Source: Ichthyophis bannanicus (taxonomy: Eukaryota; Chordata; Amphibia; Gymnophiona; Ichthyophiidae). Taken from it: DNA of 64,000 bases. Shown here piece by piece: positions 1 through 10,680 of the stretch; position 1 is the stretch's first letter; every line of letters begins with the position of its first letter. The notes beneath the pieces were generated by a model, which saw only the letters and a program-made list of their open reading frames with translations, was not told where the DNA came from and ran no database searches. The DNA is taken from NCBI GenBank assembly GCA_033557465.1, contig CM066031.1:177723043-177787042 (forward strand). Direction: 5' to 3'. Position numbers and translations under genes: made by a program.

Positions 1-639
1 TTTAGCTTGTCCTGCTGTGATACTGACCCAGTCGATACCGGGGTAATTGAAATCACCCATTATTACTACTCTGTTGTGACTTTTGTTAGCTTCCTTGATT
101 TCTTTGAGCATTTCATCATCCATTTGTTCATTCTGGCCAGGTGGTCGATAGTATACTCCCACTGCCATCACCTTCCCCTTCATAAATGGAATTTCAATCC
201 ATAGAGATTCTACAGCAAATTTTGTTCCCTGCAAAACTTTAATCCTTTCTGACTCAATGCCCTCTCTAACATAGAGCGCAACCCCTCCACCAATTTGATC
301 AGCTCTATCATTACGATATAGTTTGTATCCAGGTATCACAGTGTCCCACTGGTTATCCTCCTTCCATCATGTCTCTGAGAGTGCAATCATATCTAACCTC
401 TCATTTAGTGCTATATATTCTAACTCTCCCATCTTATTGTTTAGACTTCTAGCATTGGCATACAAGCATTTTAGAGACTGTATTTTATTCATATTAATCT
501 GGCTATTGGTAGGCAGGGGTAATTTGGAATCTTTATGCTCTGTCTGCTCCTTACTCAAGGGCATTTGGGCTACTATACTCCCTTTTGGAACCTCACTGCT
601 TTTGGTATTATCCTTCAAGGATACCTTCGTCCGAACCAT
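1..639 (-). pseudogene. CR1-A ORF2, endonuclease N-terminal part (cut by window edge)
   Basis: This is the start of the CR1 LINE ORF2 polyprotein, giving the N-terminal part of its APE-type endonuclease, which nicks the target DNA. Reading leftward from 639, the frame shows the NARS block, the SETW block, a GGGVALYV block, VYYRPP and MGDFNYPGIDW, which are the family endonuclease motifs in order. One in-frame TGA at 367-369 replaces the second Trp of the SETWW motif seen in the related copy near 35075. The frame is otherwise open to base 1. The RT part lies outside the window. It sits 36 bases downstream of its own ORF1. Whether the stop is real or a sequencing difference cannot be told from one copy. 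Confidence 0.85.
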
Positions 640-674
640 GCACTCCTGGGTGACTGTCGGCTTTCCCCTATTTT

Positions 675-1595
675 CTAGTTTAAAAGCTTCTCTATCTCTT
701 TTTTAAAGGTTAATGCCAGCAGTCTGGTCCCATCCTGATTAAGGTGAAGCCCATCCCTTCGGAAGAGCCCCCCCTTTCTCCAGAATGTTCCCCAGTTCCT
801 AACAAATCCAAAACCCTCATCCTTGCACCATTGTCTCATCCACGCATTGAGACTCCGGAGCTCTGCCTGTCTTTTGGGTCCTGCACGTGGAACAGGAAGC
901 ATTTCGGAGAATGCTATCCTGGAAGTTTTGGATTTCAACTTCCTACCTAAAAGCTTAAATTTAGCCTCCAGAACGTCCCTACCACATTTTCCTATGTCAT
1001 TGGTACCAACATGTACCAAGACAGCAGACTCCTCCCCAGCACTATCTATGATCCTATCTAGGCGGTGCGTGAGGTCCGCTACCTTCGCACCAGGCTGGCA
1101 TGTTACCAGGCGATCCTCACGTCCACCAGCCACCCAGCTATCTACATTCCTAATGATTGAATCACCAACTATAACAGCTGTCCTGACCCTCCCCTCATGG
1201 GGACATGGCCCTGGAGAAACATCCTCGGTGCGAGAGGGTTTTACATCACCTGGAGGACAGGTCCTAGTTACAGGATCACTTCCTGCCACACCAGGGTGAT
1301 GCTCTCCTGTCACGTGACCTCTCTCCTCCATGGCAACAGGGATGCTGCCAGACTGGAGGTGGGACTTCAGGACTGTATCCCTGTAGGTCTCGTCCATGTA
1401 CTTCTCTGTCTTTCTTACGTCTTCCAGGTCCGCTACTCTAGCCTCTAGAGAACGGACTCGTTCCCTGAGAGCTAAGAGTTCTTTGCACTTAGTGCATACG
1501 TAAGACCTCTCACCAACTGGGAGAAAATCATACATGTGACACTCAATGCAAAAGACCGGAGAACCCCCATCTCGTTGCTGGACTTCTGTCTGCAT
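675..1595 (-). CDS. CR1-A ORF1 protein (zinc finger, coiled coil, SGNH esterase)
   Basis: Open frame of 306 residues, intact. Residues 16-37 carry two CxxC pairs (C16/C19, C34/C37), like a small zinc-binding finger. Residues 40-62 are a heptad-rich coiled coil. From about residue 138 there is an SGNH/GDSL-like esterase: GDS with Ser146, GTND with Asn199, and a C-terminal DGLH with Asp281 and His284. CR1 ORF1 proteins of this esterase type bind nucleic acid and lipid and assemble the LINE ribonucleoprotein. That role is known for the family and not shown here. Start Met is the first in frame after the 5'UTR. ORF2 follows after a short gap. The triad residues look complete, so the protein could be functional although ORF2 carries a stop. 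Confidence 0.9.
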   Translation of the reverse strand: MQTEVQQRDGGSPVFCIECHMYDFLPVGERSYVCTKCKELLALRERVRSLEARVADLEDVRKTEKYMDETYRDTVLKSHLQSGSIPVAMEERGHVTGEHHPGVAGSDPVTRTCPPGDVKPSRTEDVSPGPCPHEGRVRTAVIVGDSIIRNVDSWVAGGREDRLVTCQPGAKVADLTHRLDRIIDSAGEESAVLVHVGTNDIGKCGRDVLEAKFKLLGRKLKSKTSRIAFSEMLPVPRAGPKRQAELRSLNAWMRQWCKDEGFGFVRNWGTFWRKGGLFRRDGLHLNQDGTRLLALTFKKEIEKLLN

Positions 1596-1930
1596 CTTAG
1601 TTTAAAGCTTGTGTTTAGGTCTTTTAAATTCTGTATATAATAAGGATTGGTGTAGATGCTTATACCAATAAAAGTGTATCTAATACCCCTAATACACCTT
1701 GTGTACCTGAAGCTTAAGTAATTAATCTCAGGTCCTCTGTGTATGACTGATTTGGATAACGAGCTGCACCTGAGAGTAGCCCCTTTCCTCAATGATGTGC
1801 AAGTACCTATAAAACTACAATTACCCCAGGGGTGGGTGGGTGCTGGGGAGGGAGGGAGGGAGATAAGTCCTATTAAAGAGGGCAGTTACAAAGTACCCTG
1901 TCCTGAACCCTCAGCAGGGGGGAGGGGGGT
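1596..1930 (-). other. CR1-A 5' untranslated region
   Basis: Non-coding sequence between ORF1 and the tandem monomers. It is recognisably similar to 39646-39868, the 5' leader of the second copy of the same CR1 family (CR1-B), which confirms it belongs to the element. It contains G-rich runs near 1830-1930. Confidence 0.75.
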
Positions 1931-2947
1931 ACCACACAAAGCCCAGTTAGTTGAGAGAGTCAAGGTAAGTTATAACTGAGAAGGCTGAACTAGCACACCA
2001 CTAAGACAAACAATAAATAATTAAATAAACAGTTAGACAATCAATAATTAATAAACAGCTAGAACTCACAGCAAGGTGTCACAGGAGGCGATATCCACTT
2101 CTTTAGCAGAGCACTGTAAAAAGCACTGCTCTTCTCTGATCAGAGAAAAGCAGACTAAAACAGACTATGCACACGTGGAGGAAACAGGAAGAAGGCTACA
2201 CAATACCTCAGCAGGGGGGGGGGGAGGGGAGGATTCACTCAGGCAGGCTAGGACAGGAAAAAAAGTTTAACACAGAGCAGGCTCTGGGGAGAGAGATTTA
2301 ATGTAAAATGAACAGTTAACCTGGCTACCACACAAAGCCCAGTTAGTTGAGAGAGGCAAGGTAAGTTATAACTGAGAAGGTTGAACTAGCACACCACTAA
2401 GACAAACAATAAATAATTAAATAAACAGTTAGACAAACAATCAATAATTAATAAACAGCTAGAACTCACAGCAAGGTGTCACAGGAGGCGATATCCACTT
2501 CTTTAGCAGAGCACTGTAAAAAGCACTGCTCTTCTCTGATCAGAGAAAAGCAGACTAAAACAGACTATGCACACGTGGAGGAAACAGGAAGAAGGCTACA
2601 CAATACCTCAGCGGGGGGGGGGAGGGGGAGGATTCACTCAGGCAGGCTAGGACAGGAAAAAAAGTTTAACACAGAGCAGGCTCTGGGGAGAAAGATTTAA
2701 TGTAAAATGAACAGTTAACCTGGCTACCACACAAAGCCCAGTTAGTTGAGAGAGGCAAGGTAAGTTATAACTGAGAAGGCTGAACTACCACACCACTAAG
2801 ACAAACAATAAATAAACAGTTAGACAAACAATCAATAATTAATAAAGAGCTTGAACTCACAGCAAGGTGTCACAGGAGGCGATATCCACTTCTTTAGCAG
2901 AGCACTGTAAAAAGCACTGCTCTTCTCTGATCAGAGAAAAGCAGACT
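1931..2947 (-). repeat. Tandem ~397-bp monomers upstream of CR1-A (candidate LINE promoter array)
   Basis: Three head-to-tail units start at 1931, 2327 and 2726, so periods are about 396 and 399 bases. The third stops at about 2947. The units are nearly identical, share a G-run of variable length (near 2213 and 2611) and lie directly 5' of a CR1 ORF1 in the sense of that element. In mouse L1, tandem 5' monomers act as promoter. A similar role here is inference from position. The third copy lacks the distal half, as expected for 5'-truncated reverse transcription. Confidence 0.75.
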
Positions 2948-3779
2948 CAAAGTGCTACAGGTGCTACAGGTAACCGTTGCTCAAAGTGCTACAGGTGCTA
3001 TCAATTACAGTTTAGTAGTTTCTCTAGGGGAAAACATGCCTGTTAGGAATATTACCAGCGCTGCAAGTGCCAAACACACAGTGATTGCTAAGAGATAACA
3101 GCAGGGAGTTAACAGAAAGGTCATTAAGTGCAGATGCAACATTCAGGATGGGAGAGGTAAAACATGCATAACTGATTTTGCCTAGCACACAACTGAAAAT
3201 ATCTACAGATGACTGCATCAATTGTTTTCAGATGTACCTACTGAGGCAGAGATAAACTGCAAATGCCACAGAGGCTGGATTACTAATACACAGCGCCTGG
3301 CCTCATGGACATGTTGGTGCAGGAATAGTTTTAACAATCAAGGGGGTCCAAATGGTCTAGCATAAAGCACATCCGAAAGGCAGAGCATGCACATATCATC
3401 CTGATATGACGAAAATCTATGTGAACATCAGTATGGAGATACTGATCAGATGAGGTAGCAAGGACAGGTTATGTATTTTGCAGAGGGTCACATCACTCCC
3501 TATGATTCAAGGGAGTACAATATGCATTTGGAATGAAGAAACAGTTTAGAAGTCAGTCTCTGCTTGATACTTGATGTTGCAGGGCAGAAACAACACTTTA
3601 CATGATATCAGAGGTAGAAACATAAACATTAATTAGGCCATGTGTCTCCCTGCTATGTGACCCTTACCGTGAACCTTTCAACAAAAAATAGTCTGTGATT
3701 TTGCACCATCTTCCACACCAGCCGTGCTACCTGTAGTTCAGACACATTATGCACCCAGTAGAAAGGGAAATCCTACTCA
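2948..3779. other. Unassigned sequence
   Basis: Starts with a short duplicated block (ctcaaagtgctacaggtgct, at 2946 and 2981). No open frame or repeat family is recognised in the remainder. Further exons of the Harbinger transposase to the right may have lain here, but none is readable. Confidence 0.4.
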
Positions 3780-4556
3780 CCCAGCAGAACACAGTCCTCA
3801 TACAGTCCAACCTCAAACTGTTAGAATACTGCTCAGTGATGCAAGATATAGGAGTCATGGATGGACCCTGGAAACCTAGGGACCACATTCAGAATACACA
3901 TATTTGGATCACAAACTACCTGCACATTCAGGGAATGGTAGTGTTTGCGGTTGCGGTACACTGCCTCCCTGTCTCTGGGTAGGGCCAGGACAACATGTGT
4001 GAAATCAATGGCTCCCATCACGTGTGGTATCCCTGCAATTTGCTCAAATTGCTGGTTCAGGGCCACCCACTGTTGTTCCAAGTATTAGGAAACACAATGT
4101 AATTCCTTACCCAGCTGATCATGGCTTGCACTACCTGGTGGAGACAGCGTGAGAAGGAGGAACGGTTCGTACTTCAACTACAGCCACAGATGTTTGGAAA
4201 CAGCCAGAGGCAAAGAAATATAAGGCACTCAGAAGCTTCACTAACCCTGGTATGGCATGAGACTGGGCAGACAGAGGCTCAAGGTCAGATCTCAGATCCT
4301 CATAGAGCTCCATGATAGCCTCTGTGCTCAGACGGGAAAGGGAGATTACTTGACCCTCCCTCATGCCTTGGAGGATGGCTCTGGGCCTGTAGAGGCGAGG
4401 CTGTCTGGGGTGGACCTCTGCACACCTACGGCGCCATGGTTCCCCATACCTGGCCTCAGCATCCTCCACAGCAACAGGCCTGTGTTGCTGTGGGCTGCAT
4501 CCCTGCTCATTGCCACTCTCCCTGGCGCACCATCTTCTTCTGCAAACAAGCATCAT
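3780..4556 (-). pseudogene. Harbinger (PIF/Harbinger, HARBI1-like) transposase, broken
   Basis: A DDE transposase remnant read leftward. The N-terminal frame (4556-4131) shows RPRAILQGMREG, a helix like LSTEAIMELYEDLR, and SHAIPGLVKLLSALYFFASG, which is typical of HARBI1-like proteins before the catalytic domain. After a frame change near 4085 the second frame (4081-3833) carries MGAIDFTHV with the first catalytic Asp and PGSIHDSYIL with the second. Homology then continues through stops to about 3781, where a GTGAGT resembles a splice donor. The block with the catalytic Glu is not seen. It is too broken to encode an active enzyme. Related MITE ends occur at 22504 and 56231-56807. Confidence 0.85.
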
Positions 4557-4583
4557 AATCCACCAGTCACAAAGACAAAGTGA

Positions 4584-6920
4584 GACATCTTGGTGAAGGG
4601 GAGCTGCATTGCATTATGCCTTAAATATACTTTGCTGGGGAAAGGGAGGTGTCTGTCATCTTAACAAACACAACTCACCTGGTCCTCAATGTGTTTGGCA
4701 CGTGGTAGCATCAGCACACTGTACTTACCGCGTGCTACCGTCATTATCGCATTATCGCATGGTAGCATCAGTACATTGTTGGCCGGTAGCATTAGTATCG
4801 CCCCAAATTTTCCACACGCCTATATCAGTGAGCCCTACATTTCTTGTCATACGTAATCATGACCAAAGATAATGTCCACATTTATGCCTCCGCACCTACA
4901 CAGTACTCCCTCCTTGCTAACGCCAGTCATGAAGGACAGCACCTATGGTGCAACACTCACATGCAAAGGGAAGACATGTTCTGAACCCTTGCAGAATCAC
5001 AGACCTGGTAGCTAACATGTTATGCATGCTTGTGCAAATGACAGGTAGTCAAACACAATGTCAAGCTGAGCACTGCTATTATGCACATCAGTTCACCAAT
5101 TGTCATGTAATATGTTGAACACACACAGAGAAAACAGCAAGTCTTACTTTGGAAGGATGCAGTCTGACAAGCCACTTTGAATCTAGATCAAACACCCACC
5201 CACCCACAAAACAATGTCTCTGGGTCTGTCCAGTGAATAGCCACACAGGGAACCTTAGAACATCTAAATGTTGAAATAATATGCTAACTGAGGACTCACC
5301 AGGGACGTGTTCAGTAGCATTATTACATCAACCTTTCTGCTGGTAATGCCCCATGTATGCGACCTTGCATCAGCCATTGGCCAATACCTCACCACACTGT
5401 TTCTCCTATTTTGAGATCCTCACAAGCAATTACCTCTCCATCCTCCTCCCAGTCTCTCCTCAACAACCTGGAGCCCCCTAATGTCACCAAGATTTCCATG
5501 AACAGCTGCTAGCCAAGTGCATGACACAGCACCTCCTCACGTTAGATCCTCATTGCCAAGCATGCCCAATTCTAGTAGCATTTGTCAGTCTTTCCTCATC
5601 TTAGCCAAACACGCTGCAAAGTCATTTTTGTGTCAAAGTCTGGTGTTAGCATCAAAAAATGCAGACTTTCACAGTCTCTCTTGCAGCTTTGTCACTCACA
5701 TATACATTGAACAGCAATGGTACCTGTGCAAAAATATGGGTCACACTGCTAATCACCTTCACGTCATCAGAGTGTGTTGTGTGTATTGTCAATGTGTGTG
5801 GTCTGTGGCTCCCAAAGGTGTGAGACATCAATGTACCTTGGGAACCATCACCAAGCTGTTGAGTTCATTGAGAGGAGTCCTCCGAGGAACAGTAGCAAAG
5901 ACTATACAGAAAACTGGACAGATCACATTATACGCATGCCCTAAATATGCTTCCCTGGTGACACACTCCAACAACCTTTCCATATGTTTTTCCTCATGAT
6001 CGTCCTTAGGGAAAGCCATGTTGTGACAGATCATGCAACAGGTTGTTTTTTTGTGGTCACCAAAGTTTGAACATTCCAAAGCCCCTCCATTATCCTCGCT
6101 TACCACTGACATAATGCCTATTGGCCTTTAGCTGGTGAATTTTTGTCACTGCGACCTTTGGGAGAAGGTATCAAATCTGCCCTTTTCAGGTCCTGTATGC
6201 AAGGATCCATGTGAAAACATGCAACAGCCCTGCAAGAACCTCCCTGAGCTATATAAGTATCCTGTGATCAATGCCATCCAGGCACATGGTCATGTATACA
6301 TGCAGTCCACAAATATGTTTCTAAACATCTTGTTCCCTGAATGTGGTTGTATGTACCTCATTCTTATTTGAAGATTTGACAACTACACCTGGTCCTTCTG
6401 CATGATTTGCAAGAGTTACAACAGAGCTGAGGTTGTTGTTTAGCATCAACATAACAGAAGAGCTCCCAGGACCAGAATGCTATGGTGGGAATTGAACCTC
6501 GGACTACTGTATCAAGAGGTAGTGCAATAACCACTATGTCACAGCTTCTGAGACAGCAATGTACTGATGCAGAGAGTATACAGGTCAGTGATGACAGTGT
6601 CTGTGGTGTGTGTGTTGTTGTGGCATTCAGCCTCCAATACCCATGAGCCACTGCTCCAGAGGACTGTCTCTCTGCTGATGATTGACACATGGAGAATACA
6701 GTGAATAAGCAAATGCACATAATTTGAGACTACGAGAGTGTGTATCAGAAGGAAATTTCTGCTGCAAAGTATGCCTGTGTGTGGTCACACATATCACCCT
6801 GACCATTGTGATGGGAGTCCAGCATCTGGTCACAATTTCACACACTCTTGGAGATGCTCTTTGGTGACTGTGCTGCAGCTATACAACCATACTGGTCTGT
6901 GGCAGGCTGTGTTTGCAGTT
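4584..6920. other. Unassigned decayed sequence
   Basis: Rich in stop codons on both strands. A few short open frames (for example 5517-5999) have no recognisable motif or codon pattern. 4725-4800 contains short imperfect repeats of a ggtagcatcag-like word. Confidence 0.4.
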
Positions 6921-7200
6921 TATTTTATTTATTTAGCTGTATTTATATCCCACTTTTCACCGGGTCAAAGCGGTCAATTGGGAGATACATTTAACACGAG
7001 GGGATATGACACACATACGCTAATGCTTACAGGGAACATGGGCAATGGAGGGTTAAGTGGCTTGCCCAAGACCACAAGGAGTGCCTATAGGACTAGAAAT
7101 CCCAGTCCCTCCGGCCTGAGATTGCTGTCCCCAGGTGGGACTTGAACCCCCGGCCCTCCGGCCTGAAGTACCTTGTCCTAACCACTAGGCCACTCCTCCC
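6921..7200 (-). mobile_element. tRNA-derived SINE with L2-like 3' tail
   Basis: Read on the minus strand, the head at 7200-7130 has an A-box-like TGGCCTAGTGG and a B-box GGTTCAAGTCC, which are the internal RNA polymerase III promoter elements of a tRNA-derived SINE. A conserved body follows (gggactgggatttctagtcc, then cttgggcaagccacttaacc). The 3' end, ctttgacccggtgaaaagtg plus a (TAAA/AAATA) run, matches the tail of the L2-like LINE at 15165-16479, presumably its mobilising partner. The same body is seen with a different tail at 17214-17412. Confidence 0.85.
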
Positions 7201-8449
7201 ACTATTTATTTGGATATCCAATTCAAGAACTACTTGTTAGTAGCATCTTGCTTGTGACAGTTACAACCTTACCCTGTGGCTGGGATCTCATGAATAATTC
7301 AGTGTGGCAGACCTGTGTATGTCAGTTCTCCATGGTTAGATTTCAACTGGGCACTGCAGTATATGGCACTGGCCTAGGTCTGGTGCAACTGTTTGTTATG
7401 TGTATACCTGCAATGAGTGGCTATGCACCTTCTGTTTTACTATATCTACACCCAGAACCACCTTAGTAGCAAACATTGCCACACCAACATAAAAAAATAG
7501 GAAGCCGAGTTAGACCACACCAGCTGCACAGCACTGATTTCCTTCACCCATGCACATATCCTTAGCAGTCAAGCTGCTGGGAACTATACAATGCATGCAT
7601 TGAAAGACATAGCAAACTATGGCATGTGCATCAGTGTTTAGTGCTCTCCATATATAGGATGCACCCACATGACCACAACCTGACAGTATATAAGAATGAT
7701 CAGTATACCTAGGTGAGGTCTTGTCACCTCCTCATTATAGTTAGAATGCCCTCTCCCCAGGAAATGCTGTCACCAAACAGGGCATTGTCATGCCACATGT
7801 AGATAATGTTCTGTCTTCCAATGTGAGTAGTACCCAGCCAGAACAATGCAGGCCAATAGTCTCTGTATCTGGCCATACCCGCAATCCTTAGCTACACATT
7901 ATGCAGATAGGCATGTGAAGCCTCGGTAGAGTCTAGGCAATGGCTGAGACCATGAAAAGCATACAGACATCTGACAATTTTGAGGCTGGCACAACATATA
8001 CACCATCTTCAAAACACTCTGCATATGTACTGCTGGTTGTCTAACCTTGTCCGCAACATTGCTCTCTGCCCCAGCTTAAACATTGTTGAGGTTTTCTCAT
8101 TGTATAAGTGTTACTGTTCTTGCATCACATTACTGTGCTCCAGTAGCATGGCTCGCCAGTCAACTGAGTATAGCGGAGACTGAACATGTGGCTGTTGGGT
8201 GCTTGCCTCATACAGGCGCGTGCCATTGGGGCATGCACAAGATGGCATTGTAACTGCATTTTAATGTTAAAAAAAATATACCTTAAAAAAAAACCCTCAG
8301 GCAGGACTTGACCATTTGACCCACTACTCAGATATACACAGACTAAGAGCAAGGAGCCACATGGTAAACACTTAGCACATCCTTCCCTCGGGAATGCTAA
8401 GAGTCTCCTCAGGTTAACCTTGCCACACTTTACAATTTAGATGGCATAC
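7201..8449. other. Unassigned decayed sequence
   Basis: Nothing recognised. No coding frame with motifs, no clear repeat family. Confidence 0.35.
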
Positions 8450-8629
8450 AGGTCTCTCGCATAACTGTACTGTAATTTATTGTAAATTAATATGATGTAC
8501 TGTAATTTATTACAATGTCTTGTCTCTCTGTCCTCCATGCCCCCATGTAAACCCTTTCGTTGTCCTATTAACCACTTTGATTGAAGGAAAAGGTGGTATA
8601 CAAAATGGATTAAATAAATAAATAAATAA
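8450..8629 (+). repeat. L2-like LINE/SINE 3' tail
   Basis: Ends with accactttgattgaaggaaa and ggtggtatacaaaatggatt, then (AAATA)n. The ACCACTTT/AAAGGTGGT arms can pair as a hairpin, as in other L2-type 3' ends in this window. It is heavily 5' truncated. Confidence 0.6.
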
Positions 8630-8824
8630 CTCATGATTGGTGTAGGAACATGTTTATCTCGCTGCAGACCATGTCTGCAAAAGAAATCCATATACCCAGT
8701 GTATGCCGCAAGTTTGATGGTCATGCCTGTAATGTATCTCCAAACAAGTCCACCAAGGGAACAGCAAACTGCCACGGATAGGACCAACACAAAAACCAGT
8801 CTGGAAACGTGGCAGATAGGGCAA

Positions 8825-8945
8825 GGGAAGCCTTTATTATTCCAAGGGGTGAGTGATGCCAAAACCTGACACTGGCTGTGTTTCATTTGACCTTCCTCAG
8901 GGGTATATCGCTCAACACTATATTGTGTGTTGAATGAACAAAAAC
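8825..8945 (-). repeat. Interspersed repeat fragment with polyadenylation-like end
   Basis: On the minus strand it reads cctgaggaaggtcaaatgaa through to a TAATAAAGG at the 3' end. This resembles a transcribed repeat 3' end, but the family is not certain. Confidence 0.35.
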
Positions 8946-10039
8946 CTTTTCTGAAAATGGATCCACAGGGATCATGAACAAATCGAAGGAACGCTTCTTG
9001 AACAAATCTGACAGCCACTGCTAGAATCATCAAAACAATGATGGTCACACCTGTAATGTATCTCCAAACAAGTGCATACACATGTATGTAGACTGAAACC
9101 AAGCAAACCATGGTAGCTGCAATGGGGTATGCCCCTCACTGAGACACAGGCTGTCTGCATGGGCATGAGGAATGTCTGTGCCATACATGCATGCTGATCA
9201 AGGTTAAAGAGAAAAAAAAAACCTATGATGTGCCACAAAACATGTTGAGGCCTGCAGCACACTACATATGGCAAATCACTGCTGCAGTCCCCAGTGGTGC
9301 TATGTGTCAGTACCTTTCACACCCCATCCCCCTCTGCAAAATGTTGCCCAGACACATATTTGCCCACCACAACATATCACACACAACATATAACCTATGG
9401 TCAACCACACCTACTCTTGCCAACATGCAGAACATCCCTTGTCCCCTTCTGCTATTACACCATGATGGCATTTATCTGGAATTACAATACACTCAAGAGA
9501 ATTGGCCATAGTGGACCTGTTGTGACCTGTGGCTGTGTCTTTATAGGTACCTGCAGGATTGTTGCTGGCACTGTCTTCACTTTCATATGCAAGACTCCTT
9601 CCCCACACCCACACATTCCTTTGCCTTTGTGATTAGAGCTGTGCTAATATTAGATGTAGTGCACAATTCAGCACACACAGCATATGTGGCACATCCATGC
9701 CTATGTCCCACATGCTGTATACTTCTACATCATTATATACATTGGAGGATGGTGATGTGTAGGTTTGCATGTACGTATACGGCAGGTGACTGGATGTGCC
9801 CTGAGCACATTTACCTGTGGAAAGATTCCATGTTCTCTCCCTTGCTGTAGATGTGTGGCTATCACTATGGAAGATGCCTAGATTTAAATGCCATGATAAA
9901 TATGGAATGTATAGGTTGGTCTCTGTGGCAACAAATACCTTATAGAACCCAATGGCGTCACCTAGAGCCCAATAACACCCACTGATACCAGCCCCAGATA
10001 AATCTAGGGTATATCAACAACTCACCAAGTGTGATATTC
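8946..10039. other. Unassigned sequence with a partial direct repeat
   Basis: A segment near 9038-9072 repeats one near 8715-8750 (shared word gtaatgtatctccaaacaag), so part of this stretch derives from a local duplication. Otherwise nothing is recognised. Confidence 0.35.
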
Positions 10040-10255
10040 ATTCCTATAGTGGCTGGTTTCCCTATGTATCTTCTGTGTATATGATCCCATGTAGTATGTT
10101 TTGTAAATAGTTACCCCGGTTATCCAAGTTATTTATACCCTGTTACCTGTAAACTCATACGTGTTAAATGTACTGAGCATTTTGTTCCATGTGAACCGCG
10201 CTGATGCTGAATAGTGCGGTATATAAGAGACTGTAAATAAATAAATAAATAAAAT
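10040..10255 (+). repeat. L2-like LINE 3' tail
   Basis: Contains gtgaaccgcgctgatgctga, then tagtgcggtatataagagac and (AAATA)n. CCGC and GCGG flank a short loop. Same tail family as 17355-17412, 21860-21937 and, reversed, 59784-59860. Confidence 0.7.
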
Positions 10256-10576
10256 GTATGCATCAGTCTGACTGATATAGGTGTGGTGGGTCATAACCCG
10301 CACTATGTGCCTCTTTTGCTACATACTGTACATCTTTAGTCCTTTGTTCAGAAGCACTTGTCATTGTTGTATATCAAGGGCTGTGATAAATGCTGGTCCA
10401 ACATGCATGCCCACAATCTAGCTGCTGCACAGACCTCACAACACATGGTGCATGATCTGTACATAGTCACGGTTGCTACATGAACCTATACCACACCCAC
10501 GCGTGTTACAGGATCTATGAGAAATGCAAGCTGCATCAGAAAAGAACAGCACACTATATCCCAGCATGTGCTAGCT
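10256..10576. other. Unassigned sequence
   Basis: Nothing recognised. Confidence 0.3.
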
Positions 10577-10578
10577 CT

Positions 10579-10611
<33 letters not shown>

Positions 10612-10680
10612 TTCTTTATTTATTTATTTATTTATTTATATATATTTATTTATTTATTGATATATATATAATTTTTTTGT
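10577..10680. repeat. Compound (TA)n / (TTTA)n microsatellite
   Basis: Alternating TA and TTTA/TTTC runs of about 100 bases. Short open frames across it are artefacts of the repeat. Confidence 0.9.

Noticed and set aside
2041..2947. A CRISPR-like or satellite array
   Set aside because: Few, long, contiguous units without spacers, attached to the CR1 leader.
7130..7200. A tRNA gene
   Set aside because: Box A and box B are present, but the sequence continues into a SINE body and L2-like tail, so it is a SINE head.
8437..9111. 224-codon minus-strand frame with two copies of a LVWRYITG-type segment
   Set aside because: The repeated segment is a DNA duplication, the frame runs through a repeat 3' end and an L2-like tail, and no protein family is recognisable.
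10480..10671. 63-codon frame
   Set aside because: Ends in a translation of the TA/TTTA microsatellite.
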